Assembly (NCBI GenBank): GCA_023055425.1
Contig: JALGPY010000002.1
Coordinates: 46,957,321 to 47,021,320, forward strand
Length of the DNA stretch: 64,000 nt
Direction of reading: 5' to 3'
Origin: Linanthus parryae
Taxonomy: Eukaryota; Streptophyta; Magnoliopsida; Ericales; Polemoniaceae
Made by a program: the position numbers and the translations under genes. Below the pieces are notes generated by a model. It had not been told where the DNA came from. It saw only the letters and a list, made by a program, of their open reading frames with translations, and made no database searches. Below are positions 47,585 to 58,754 of this stretch, in pieces (the first letter of the stretch is position 1; each line of letters opens with the position of its first letter).

Positions 47585-48684
47585 TTTGAACCTGAGAATC
47601 ATGTAAATAAAACATATAAGGGCAATGTAAACCACCAGTAGTCTAACACACATAAAAATAGTATGCCACGATGGGTGGACGTCTACCATTCATTCTATAG
47701 TTAGACATGGTACCTTTGGTCCTGCAAGCCATAGCAGTGACTCCGATGGGGAGGATACTATAACTTACATCTAAGTGTATACCATCATTTTACTTCTAAC
47801 CCATTACCCCATTACATGCCTCTCAGATGGAGAGATGACACATAAACAGTAATTATTAGAAGTATCCTCATAGGAATTTATACCAGTGATACTGTAGTGG
47901 TTATGTTCGATAAGAAGGTTAACTTCAAGGCTAACACACAAAACCAACTACATCACTTATAAATCAATGATGGAGACCGCGGGATCTATAAGCACTAGAA
48001 TCCCTCTCCCACTTAGTTGTTTGAACAATTTAATACAAATTAAATTTATATATCCATGTTGCCCATGATTAAAATGCAAGCATTCAGAATAATCATACAC
48101 ATAGATACAATCAAACATGTAATAAGCATTCAACCACACACAGCCCTGCTATTATGGTCGGAGCCTCTTTAGTCGGGTCAGCAAGACCCATCTGACCCAG
48201 CGACACGGGGATCGACCTTACCGGTAAGGTCGCCGAAAAACTTTTTCCGAAAAACGCCATGCCGTCACTGTGGAAAACTTGACGATCTGCAATCTTTCGT
48301 CCCTCTGTCTCCACTAATATTACAGTAACCCTAGTCTCCATGGATTCCGCAAATCAATCTGTAACAGAGTACCAGAGACTGCTACAGATTTTCAATGCCA
48401 CCAAAGAGCTCACACGTTCATCTAATACTGGAATAAGAGAACCTAGGGTTTACTATTACATAAGTTTACAAATCTTTTTCATCCACGAAAAACAGCGTGG
48501 GAACCAAAACCAAATCAAACCACATACATCAAACAATATGACCATAATAGCAGGACACGATTCAATCTGCAAAACAGAGTTAGACATCGCGATCTTCCTA
48601 CTCTAACATGCATAGCCGGTTCGATTATTGGACAACATGGATGTATAGCAGATATGCAGAGTCGAACGGGGCTCTGATACCAAT
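47585..48684 (-). other. Untranslated leader of the minus-strand copia element
   Basis: About 1.1 kb between the primer site and gag. No coding frame is recognisable. Confidence 0.7.
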
Positions 48685-49970
48685 TGAAGGGAGGCGAATC
48701 CCTGGACCAGTTCGATTGCATGTCTGCTATACTGATTAATAAAAAATTGTTTCAACATGAACGCCATAAACCCTACTAGGCGGAATTAGGGTTCATACCT
48801 GCGTCCAAGCTATCTGATGTAGGTCTGAAAACACTCCTGATCTTCTCCCGTATTCCTGAAGTTCCTCCTGGATGCAAGTGTGGGCTTGCTGCTTCCAGAA
48901 TCCTTCTTGGCCTCCAGACGAATTGCTCTCACTCTCGAAACCCTAGATTTCGGTGTGTATCTTAAGCATACGAATTCTGAAGAGTAAGGACACTTATATA
49001 GGCTACGGGAGGGACCTGGAGGAGAAAATACGAATCAGGCTCCTAACTTTATTAGGACTTCTGGTTCCACCCGAACCTAGTCCGAATACAGTTAATAACA
49101 GTTAGTACCACTAAATAACTGTTATTGCACTCCTGTCCATATTCTCAAAACTAATATTTCGAGCTCCTGTTATTAAATACTTATTATCTCCCCATGTTAA
49201 GATTACAGATATCCGTCGATTAAATTAATTACTGACTAATTCATTTAATCGACCTCTTCCCAATTCCTTGATCCTTACCACTTAACTTATTTGATATGTC
49301 CAGATTACCAAGTAATCTACCTGCAGGGTTTGACATAATCAAAACTTATAAGCTTCATCAAGGGGATATCATCAATCCCATAACCGGGACATGGATTCCT
49401 TCGATATATCAATCTACACCATGGACTCAATAGTATTACCCAACTCATCGAGGTTATTGACTCCATAGGAATCTCACTCACTTGACTTGTCAAAGCAATA
49501 ACTACTTAATACATGTGCACATTGACTATCTAAGGATTAAGAGAATAAGTAATCATAATAACCATGAGACATAGTTTGTCTTGTTATGTCAGTACAAAGA
49601 CAATGATCTCAACTTGGTCCTGTTCAATATACACAAAGTATACTAGCACATTGAGTTGAAACTATAGTATGAACTATACTGTTTCCTGTAGCCAAGATAG
49701 ACCTACTAAAACAATGTGCTACAATCTTTCCGATGGTTTGTCTAATTCCATCTAGATTGTGAACTCACAACTTTCATTCCACAAGAACCGAAGATAAGAT
49801 CTTCTGTGTGTAAGCTATACTCTACACACCAGATCTTCTACTATGCAGAACAATAGACAACTATGCACAATAATAATATAATGCAAAAGCATTGCCCAAA
49901 ACCATTCTCATAAATATCAAATTCATATAATCCAATACAAAAAGCATGGCTTTTAGTATTCAATCCAACA
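48685..49970 (-). repeat. 5' LTR of the minus-strand copia element
   Basis: Aligns with the 3' LTR at an offset of 6566 with a single difference seen. The outer copia pol frame resumes immediately after it. Confidence 0.93.
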
Positions 49971-50251
49971 AAACCAAATTTGATCCAAGAGCTAAACCAT
50001 GTGTGTTCATGGGATATGTTTTTGGCATGAAGGGATATAGGTTGTATGACATCAAAGAAGGCTGTTTCTTGGTTTCTAGAAATGTTGTGTTTCATGAAAC
50101 AATATTTCCCTTTTCTTTACCCTCACCTTCCTTGCCACATTTCACAGATGATTTGGTTCTGCCATCTCCCATTCTAGGTGAAACTAGTTTGAACTATGGC
50201 CAAGATGTGCTATCTTCTATTGAAGAAAATATGTCTTCTCTTGAGCTTTCT
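49971..50251 (+). pseudogene. Old copia pol segment before the LTR array
   Basis: Codes KFDPRAKPCVFMGYVFGMKG and the variable linker between integrase and reverse transcriptase (LYDIKEGCFLVSRNVVFHE...). The frame reaches the array's first LTR at 50252 after MSSLELS and resumes with DVSPVS at 58755. Confidence 0.88.
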
Positions 50252-51663
50252 TGTAATATCCCTGATTTCGGAAAGCATGAAATAATTAAATTTACTGTAA
50301 ATATGTGTTTTTTGACATAACCTGTTAGCATGCTTAATTGCTATTGTATGCAGTGTATTGATTGTATTTTTGAAGCTTATATTACTTAAGTGAATTTTAT
50401 GTTATTTAGTATCCTGATAGATGAACTCATAATTGTGAAACTATGATAGTTAAGCTCGTCCAGAAATACACCAGAATTATTGATATCTTCTTTAATCGCT
50501 AGATTAAGAATAAAAATATTTAGGGAGTAATTAGTACTAATCATTCGTTTAGGTGTTACTTAGCTTAGTTAATCATGATTAGTACATAATGACTTGTAGT
50601 ATGTTAGCTTGTATTTGCGTTAACTGTATGAATGACACGTAGGGTGACACGTGTCAGTGCCTTAGCCACTGTCATAGATGATTGACACATGCCCCTGCTG
50701 CGTGTCGTCGTGTGGCAACTTTCGTCACATGCGCAACACGTGTCCTACTACAAGTCAGATGCTTCTGACACATAACCCTGCCGTGTGTCATCGTGTGGCA
50801 CCATCTCTCTGTATGTGCGACATGTGTCTGACATGTGTCGCGTCCTAACCAATCCTTCCATGCATGGATGCCACGTGTCCCTATGACACATCGATACCTG
50901 ATTGGTCGCAAACTTCTATAAATAGGGCCTAGTGCATTATTTATCTCTCATTCCATATTCAAGTCGAATACCGGTATGTAAAAGAGAGAGATACTGAGAT
51001 TATTCTATACTTAGAGCTGTTGTTATTCTTTTGAAGTCATTATCAGATGCTATTATTGAGGTAGGGGGTTATGCACTTTACAATATTATTATCGCTTACG
51101 GTTTATGAGCATGCTTGGTGTTATATATATGTCGATTCGTATATTGTTGTTATTATCGATTCGCATGCTATTCAGTGCTATGTGATTATTACGTGATATG
51201 TGATATTACGTGTAACCTGCTATAATTATATTGTTTATTGCATTTCACCCTACTGTTGCGGTGAACGAACTACTGGGCGCGAGCTCACCCCCTAACAGTG
51301 TTTGCAGGTTACGACGGACGGATAGGACGGTAGAATCGAAGTGATAGCTTTATTAGATTTGATTAAATCTTGTTATCTGAATATTGTAATCGTTTATTTG
51401 TCATTGCTTGTATAAAAAGATCACTTTTCAAATTTAAAGTCACGTACCGCTGTATCGTCTTTATGAATTAAATGAACTAGTGTTGAGATACGATATTGTC
51501 TTTGGTACCTGAGCTGGTTGCTCAGACGGTACCTGTTAAGGCAGGCGAGTCTTTGTTTTGGTACCCGCGGTGGAGCCGCAGGTGGTGCCGGTTGGATCGT
51601 CGTGCCGGTTTTGTTCATTATCTCCTTAAATAACACCCCGGTCATGGGTTTCGGGTCGTCACA
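50252..51663 (+). repeat. Array LTR 1
   Basis: 1412 bp. Carries GAAGTCATTATC where LTRs 2-5 have GAAGTCGTTATC, and GAACGAACTACTG shared with LTR 2. Contains U3 G-boxes and a TATA box. Confidence 0.92.
50627..50934 (+). promoter_or_regulatory. G-box-rich U3 promoter (LTR 1; repeated in LTRs 2-5)
   Basis: Three CACGTG cores (50648-50653, inside the palindrome TGACACGTGTCA; 50737-50742; 50872-50877), a CACGTA, and many GACAC/GTGTC words lie upstream of a TATA box TATAAATA (50927-50934). CCAAT-type words occur at 50858-50863 and, reversed, near 50901. CACGTG is bound by plant bZIP and bHLH factors, so the LTR could respond to ABA, light or stress. This is inferred from motifs. Confidence 0.65.
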
Positions 51664-52024
51664 ATTGGTATCACAGCACGGTAACGCTCTGTTTTGGGAC
51701 GACGGGATAATATGGGTTTTTCTACGCTGTGTTTTCTAAACTGATTATTGAGTTACAGATCCGATGAAAGAGCTCTACCAAAGTGGGAAATGGTGTGGAC
51801 TCAGTGCTTAGTTGTGCCTGTTGAGTCGTGGACTCGGTTTATTGCTGATTGTGATATCAGCTGATTAGTGATTAGGGTTTGGGCAACTAAGGCTGTATGT
51901 GACTCATTCCTCAAATTGGTACGAGTTCGTCAGAGGTGATGACTCAGGTACGTGACCGATTTGCAAATAAAATATTTGGGTCTTATTTAAATTTCGGGAC
52001 GAAATTTATTTAAGTGGGGTAGAT
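51664..52024 (+). other. Internal region of array unit 1
   Basis: 361 bp between LTR 1 and LTR 2. Begins ATTGGTATCACAGCACGG, differing from the usual tRNA-Met site TGGTATCAGAGC at one base, and ends ATTTAAGTGGGGTAGAT. No gag or pol sequence. The three other internals (53437, 55210, 56983) are near-identical. Confidence 0.85.
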
Positions 52025-53436
52025 TGTAATATCCCTGATTTCGGAAAGCATGAAATAATTAAATTTACTGTAAATATGTGTTTTTTGACATAACCTGTTA
52101 GCATGCTTAATTGCTATTGTATGCAGTGTATTGATTGTATTTTTGAAGCTTATATTACTTAAGTGAATTTTATGTTATTTAGTATCCTGATAGATGAACT
52201 CATAATTGTGAAACTATGATAGTTAAGCTCGTCCAGAAATACACCAGAATTATTGATATCTTCTTTAATCGCTAGATTAAGAATAAAAATATTTAGGGAG
52301 TAATTAGTACTAATCATTCGTTTAGGTGTTACTTAGCTTAGTTAATCATGATTAGTACATAATGACTTGTAGTATGTTAGCTTGTATTTGCGTTAACTGT
52401 ATGAATGACACGTAGGGTGACACGTGTCAGTGCCTTAGCCACTGTCATAGATGATTGACACATGCCCCTGCTGCGTGTCGTCGTGTGGCAACTTTCGTCA
52501 CATGCGCAACACGTGTCCTACTACAAGTCAGATGCTTCTGACACATAACCCTGCCGTGTGTCATCGTGTGGCACCATCTCTCTGTATGTGCGACATGTGT
52601 CTGACATGTGTCGCGTCCTAACCAATCCTTCCATGCATGGATGCCACGTGTCCCTATGAAACATCGATACCTGATTGGTCGCAAACTTCTATAAATAGGG
52701 CCTAGTGCATTATTTATCTCTCATTCCATATTCAAGTCGAATACCGGTATGTAAAAGAGAGAGATACTGAGATTATTCTATACTTAGAGCTGTTGTTATT
52801 CTTTTGAAGTCGTTATCAGATGCTATTATTGAGGTAGGGGGTTATGCACTTTACAATATTATTATCGCTTACGGTTTATGAGCATGCTTGGTGTTATATA
52901 TATGTCGATTCGTATATTGTTGTTATTATCGATTCGCATGCTATTCAGTGCTATGTGATTATTACGTGATATGTGATATTACGTGTAACCTGCTATAATT
53001 ATATTGTTTATTGCATTTCACCCTACTGTTGCGGTGAACGAACTACTGGGCGCGAGCTCACCCCCTAACAGTGTTTGCAGGTTACGACGGACGGATAGGA
53101 CGGTAGAATCGAAGTGATAGCTTTATTAGATTTGATTAAATCTTGTTATCTGAATATTGTAATCGTTTATTTGTCATTGCTTGTATAAAAAGATCACTTT
53201 TCAAATTTAAAGTCACGTACCGCTGTATCGTCTTTATGAATTAAATGAACTAGTGTTGAGATACGATATTGTCTTTGGTACCTGAGCTGGTTGCTCAGAC
53301 GGTACCTGTTAAGGCAGGCGAGTCTTTGTTTTGGTACCCGCGGTGGAGCCGCAGGTGGTGCCGGTTGGATCGTCGTGCCGGTTTTGTTCATTATCTCCTT
53401 AAATAACACCCCGGTCATGGGTTTCGGGTCGTCACA
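52025..53436 (+). repeat. Array LTR 2
   Basis: 1412 bp. Unique variant CCCTATGAAACATCG (others CCCTATGACACATCG) near 52655-52667. Confidence 0.92.
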
Positions 53437-53797
53437 ATTGGTATCACAGCACGGTAACGCTCTGTTTTGGGACGACGGGATAATATGGGTTTTTCTACGC
53501 TGTGTTTTCTAAACTGATTATTGAGTTACAGATCCGATGAAAGAGCTCTACCAAAGTGGGAAATGGTGTGGACTCAGTGCTTAGTTGTGCCTGTTGAGTC
53601 GTGGACTCGGTTTATTGCTGATTGTGATATCAGCTGATTAGTGATTAGGGTTTGGGCAACTAAGGCTGTATGTGACTCATTCCTCAAATTGGTACGAGTT
53701 CGTCAGAGGTGATGACTCAGGTACGTGACCGATTTGCAAATAAAATATTTGGGTCTTATTTAAATTTCGGGACGAAATTTATTTAAGTGGGGTAGAT

Positions 53798-55209
53798 TGT
53801 AATATCCCTGATTTCGGAAAGCATGAAATAATTAAATTTACTGTAAATATGTGTTTTTTGACATAACCTGTTAGCATGCTTAATTGCTATTGTATGCAGT
53901 GTATTGATTGTATTTTTGAAGCTTATATTACTTAAGTGAATTTTATGTTATTTAGTATCCTGATAGATGAACTCATAATTGTGAAACTATGATAGTTAAG
54001 CTCGTCCAGAAATACACCAGAATTATTGATATCTTCTTTAATCGCTAGATTAAGAATAAAAATATTTAGGGAGTAATTAGTACTAATCATTCGTTTAGGT
54101 GTTACTTAGCTTAGTTAATCATGATTAGTACATAATGACTTGTAGTATGTTAGCTTGTATTTGCGTTAACTGTATGAATGACACGTAGGGTGACACGTGT
54201 CAGTGCCTTAGCCACTGTCATAGATGATTGACACATGCCCCTGCTGCGTGTCGTCGTGTGGCAACTTTCGTCACATGCGCAACACGTGTCCTACTACAAG
54301 TCAGATGCTTCTGACACATAACCCTGCCGTGTGTCATCGTGTGGCACCATCTCTCTGTATGTGCGACATGTGTCTGACATGTGTCGCGTCCTAACCAATC
54401 CTTCCATGCATGGATGCCACGTGTCCCTATGACACATCGATACCTGATTGGTCGCAAACTTCTATAAATAGGGCCTAGTGCATTATTTATCTCTCATTCC
54501 ATATTCAAGTCGAATACCGGTATGTAAAAGAGAGAGATACTGAGATTATTCTATACTTAGAGCTGTTGTTATTCTTTTGAAGTCGTTATCAGATGCTATT
54601 ATTGAGGTAGGGGGTTATGCACTTTACAATATTATTATCGCTTACGGTTTATGAGCATGCTTGGTGTTATATATATGTCGATTCGTATATTGTTGTTATT
54701 ATCGATTCGCATGCTATTCAGTGCTATGTGATTATTACGTGATATGTGATATTACGTGTAACCTGCTATAATTATATTGTTTATTGCATTTCACCCTACT
54801 GTTGCGGTGAACGACCTACTGGGCGCGAGCTCACCCCCTAACAGTGTTTGCAGGTTACGACGGACGGATAGGACGGTAGAATCAAAGTGATAGCTTTATT
54901 AGATTTGATTAAATCTTGTTATCTGAATATTGTAATCGTTTATTTGTCATTGCTTGTATAAAAAGATCACTTTTCAAATTTAAAGTCACGTACCGCTGTA
55001 TCGTCTTTATGAATTAAATGAACTAGTGTTGAGATACGATATTGTCTTTGGTACCTGAGCTGGTTGCTCAGACGGTACCTGTTAAGGCAGGCGAGTCTTT
55101 GTTTTGGTACCCGCGGTGGAGCCGCAGGTGGTGCCGGTTGGATCGTCGTGCCGGTTTTGTTCATTATCTCCTTAAATAACACCCCGGTCATGGGTTTCGG
55201 GTCGTCACA
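53798..55209 (+). repeat. Array LTR 3
   Basis: 1412 bp. Shares GAACGACCTACTG with LTRs 4 and 5, and GAATCAAAGTG with LTR 4 only. Confidence 0.92.
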
Positions 55210-55570
55210 ATTGGTATCACAGCACGGTAACGCTCTGTTTTGGGACGACGGGATAATATGGGTTTTTCTACGCTGTGTTTTCTAAACTGATTATTGAGTT
55301 ACAGATCCGATGAAAGAGCTCTACCAAAGTGGGAAATGGTGTGGACTCAGTGCTTAGTTGTGCCTGTTGAGTCGTGGACTCGGTTTATTGCTGATTGTGA
55401 TATCAGCTGATTAGTGATTAGGGTTTGGGCAACTAAGGCTGTATGTGACTCATTCCTCAAATTGGTACGAGTTCGTCAGAGGTGATGACTCAGGTACGTG
55501 ACCGATTTGCAAATAAAATATTTGGGTCTTATTTAAATTTCGGGACGAAATTTATTTAAGTGGGGTAGAT

Positions 55571-56982
55571 TGTAATATCCCTGATTTCGGAAAGCATGAA
55601 ATAATTAAATTTACTGTAAATATGTGTTTTTTGACATAACCTGTTAGCATGCTTAATTGCTATTGTATGCAGTGTATTGATTGTATTTTTGAAGCTTATA
55701 TTACTTAAGTGAATTTTATGTTATTTAGTATCCTGATAGATGAACTCATAATTGTGAAACTATGATAGTTAAGCTCGTCCAGAAATACACCAGAATTATT
55801 GATATCTTCTTTAATCGCTAGATTAAGAATAAAAATATTTAGGGAGTAATTAGTACTAATCATTCGTTTAGGTGTTACTTAGCTTAGTTAATCATGATTA
55901 GTACATAATGACTTGTAGTATGTTAGCTTGTATTTGCGTTAACTGTATGAATGACACGTAGGGTGACACGTGTCAGTGCCTTAGCCACTGTCATAGATGA
56001 TTGACACATGCCCCTGCTGCGTGTCGTCGTGTGGCAACTTTCGTCACATGCGCAACACGTGTCCTACTACAAGTCAGATGCTTCTGACACATAACCCTGC
56101 CGTGTGTCATCGTGTGGCACCATCTCTCTGTATGTGCGACATGTGTCTGACATGTGTCGCGTCCTAACCAATCCTTCCATGCATGGATGCCACGTGTCCC
56201 TATGACACATCGATACCTGATTGGTCGCAAACTTCTATAAATAGGGCCTAGTGCATTATTTATCTCTCATTCCATATTCAAGTCGAATACCGGTATGTAA
56301 AAGAGAGAGATACTGAGATTATTCTATACATAGAGCTGTTGTTATTCTTTTGAAGTCGTTATCAGATGCTATTATTGAGGTAGGGGGTTATGCACTTTAC
56401 AATATTATTATCGCTTACGGTTTATGAGCATGCTTGGTGTTATATATATGTCGATTCGTATATTGTTGTTATTATCGATTCGCATGCTATTCAGTGCTAT
56501 GTGATTATTACGTGATATGTGATATTACGTGTAACCTGCTATAATTATATTGTTTATTGCATTTCACCCTACTGTTGCGGTGAACGACCTACTGGGCGCG
56601 AGCTCACCCCCTAACAGTGTTTGCAGGTTACGACGGACGGATAGGACGGTAGAATCAAAGTGATAGCTTTATTAGATTTGATTAAATCTTGTTATCTGAA
56701 TATTGTAATCGTTTATCTGTCATTGCTTGTATAAAAATATCACTTTTCAAATTTAAAGTCACGTACCGCTGTATCGTCTTTATGAATTAAATGAACTAGT
56801 GTTGAGATACGATATTGTCTTTGGTACCTGAGCTGGTTGCTCAGACGGTACCTGTTAAGGCAGGCGAGTCTTTATTTTGGTACCCGCGGTGGAGCCGCAG
56901 GTGGTGCCGGTTGGATCGTCGTGCCGGTTTTGTTCATTATCTCCTTAAATAACACCCCGGTCATGGGTTTCGGGTCGTCACA
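55571..56982 (+). repeat. Array LTR 4
   Basis: 1412 bp. Private variants include TACATAGAGC, TTTATCTGTC, ATAAAAATATCAC and TCTTTATTTTGG. Confidence 0.92.
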
Positions 56983-57343
56983 ATTGGTATCACAGCACGG
57001 TAACGCTCTGTTTTGGGACGACGGGATAATATGGGTTTTTCTACGCTGTGTTTTCTAAACTGATTATTGAGTTACAGATCCGATGAAAGAGCTCTACCAA
57101 AGTGGGAAATGGTGTGGACTCAGTGCTTAGTTGTGCCTGTTGAGTCGTGGACTCGGTTTATTGCTGATTGTGATATCAGCTGATTAGTGATTAGGGTTTG
57201 GGCAACTAAGGCTGTATGTGACTCATTCCTCAAATTGGTACGAGTTCGTCAGAGGTGATGACTCAGGTACGTGACCGATTTGCAAATAAAATATTTGGGT
57301 CTTATTTAAATTTCGGGACGAAATTTATTTAAGTGGGGTAGAT

Positions 57344-58749
57344 TGTAATATCCCTGATTTCGGAAAGCATGAAATAATTAAATTTACTGTAAATATGTGT
57401 TTTTTGACATAACCTGTTAGCATGCTTAATTGCTATTGTATGCAGTGTATTGATTGTATTTTTGAAGCTTATATTACTTAAGTGAATTTTATGTTATTTA
57501 GTATCCTGATAGATGAACTCATAATTGTGAAACTATGATAGTTAAGCTCGTCCAGAAATACACCAGAATTATTGATATCTTCTTTAATCGCTAGATTAAG
57601 AATAAAAATATTTAGGGAGTAATTAGTACTAATCATTCGTTTAGGTGTTACTTAGCTTAGTTAATCATGATTAGTACATAATGACTTGTAGTATGTTAGC
57701 TTGTATTTGCGTTAACTGTATGAATGACACGTAGGGTGACACGTGTCAGTGCCTTAGCCACTGTCATAGATGATTGACACATGCCCCTGCTGCGTGTCGT
57801 CGTGTGGCAACTTTCGTCACATGCGCAACACGTGTCCTACTACAAGTCAGATGCTTCTGACACATAACCCTGCCGTGTGTCATCGTGTGGCACCATCTCT
57901 CTGTATGTGCGACATGTGTCTGACATGTGTCGCGTCCTAACCAATCCTTCCATGCATGGATGCCACGTGTCCCTATGACACATCGATACCTGATTGGTCG
58001 CAAACTTCTATAAATAGGGCCTAGTGCATTATTTATCTCTCATTCCATATTCAAGTCGAATACCGGTATGTAAAAGAGAGAGATACTGAGATTATTCTAT
58101 ACTTAGAGCTGTTGTTATTCTTTTGAAGTCGTTATCAGATGCTATTATTGAGGTAGGGGGTTATGCACTTTACAATATTATTATCGCTTACGGTTTATGA
58201 GCATGCTTGGTGTTATATATATGTCGATTCGTATATTGTTGTTATTATCGATTCGCATGCTATTCAGTGCTATGTGATTATTACGTGATATGTGATATTA
58301 CGTGTAACCTGCTATAATTATATTGTTTATTGCATTTCACCCTACTGTTGCGGTGAACGACCTACTGGGCGCGAGCTCACCCCCTAACAGTGTTTTCAGG
58401 TTACGACGGACGGATAGGACGGTAGAATCGAAGTGATAGCTTTATTAGATTTGATTAAATCTTGTTATCTGAATATTGTAATCGTTTATTTGTCATTGCT
58501 TGTATAAAAAGATCACTTTTCAAATTAAAAGTCACGTACCGCTGTATCGTCTTTATGAATTAAATGAACCAGTGTTGAGATACGATATTGTCTTTGGTAC
58601 CTGAGCTGGTTGCTCAGACGGTACCTGTTAAGGCAGGCGAGTCTTTGTTTTGGTACCCGCGGTGGAGCCGCAGGTGGTGCCGGTTGGATCGTCGTGCCGG
58701 TTTTGTTTATTATTTCTTACAATAAAGCCCCTGGGTTTGGGACTTCACA
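57344..58749 (+). repeat. Array LTR 5, with a divergent 3' end
   Basis: 1406 bp. It matches the other LTRs until about 58702; the last 47 bp (TTGTTTATTATTTCTTACAA... to GGGACTTCACA) align with their 53-bp ends but carry many differences and a gap. The TTTCT duplication follows directly, so this is the true end. Confidence 0.88.
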
Positions 58750-58754
58750 TTTCT

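Larger units (their letters stand above)
42119..49970 (-). mobile_element. Young Ty1/copia element on the minus strand
   Basis: A 7852-bp element with 1286-bp LTRs (3' LTR 42119-43404; 5' LTR 48685-49970). Its primer site, complementary to initiator tRNA-Met, reads GCTCTGATACCA on the plus strand (48671-48682), and a purine tract (plus ATCTCCCACT, 43405-43414) precedes the 3' LTR. Flanking pentamers are GAACC (42114-42118) and AAACC (49971-49975), 4 of 5 matching. The LTRs differ by one base that I can see (T43259 versus C49825). Gag-pol is broken by two single-base frameshifts, so this copy is defective or was moved in trans. Confidence 0.95.
50252..58749 (+). mobile_element. Tandem array of a non-autonomous LTR element: 5 LTRs, 4 internals
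   Basis: Four exact 1773-bp periods plus a fifth LTR. Each unit is a 1412-bp LTR (TGTAATATCCCTGATTTCGG... to ...GGGTCGTCACA) followed by a 361-bp internal region: 51664-52024, 53437-53797, 55210-55570 and 56983-57343. Each internal region opens with a primer-site-like TTGGTATCACAGC (near tRNA-Met type) and ends with a purine tract AAGTGGGGTAGAT before the next LTR; it has no coding capacity. A single TTTCT duplication flanks the whole array (50247-50251, 58750-58754), so one insertion was later expanded, or a multimer was inserted. Units differ at only a few bases. Enzymes must have come from another element. Confidence 0.93.

Noticed and set aside
50672..58003. Small open frames (about 73, 74 and 79 codons) repeated every 1773 bp
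   Set aside because: They lie inside the LTRs, overlap U3 and U5 on both strands and have no recognisable domain; repetition follows from the array itself.
50252..58749. Satellite DNA or a CRISPR-like repeat array
   Set aside because: Units contain LTR, primer-site and purine-tract features in order and the block has a 5-bp target duplication, so it is an LTR-element array. CRISPR arrays do not occur in plant nuclear genomes.
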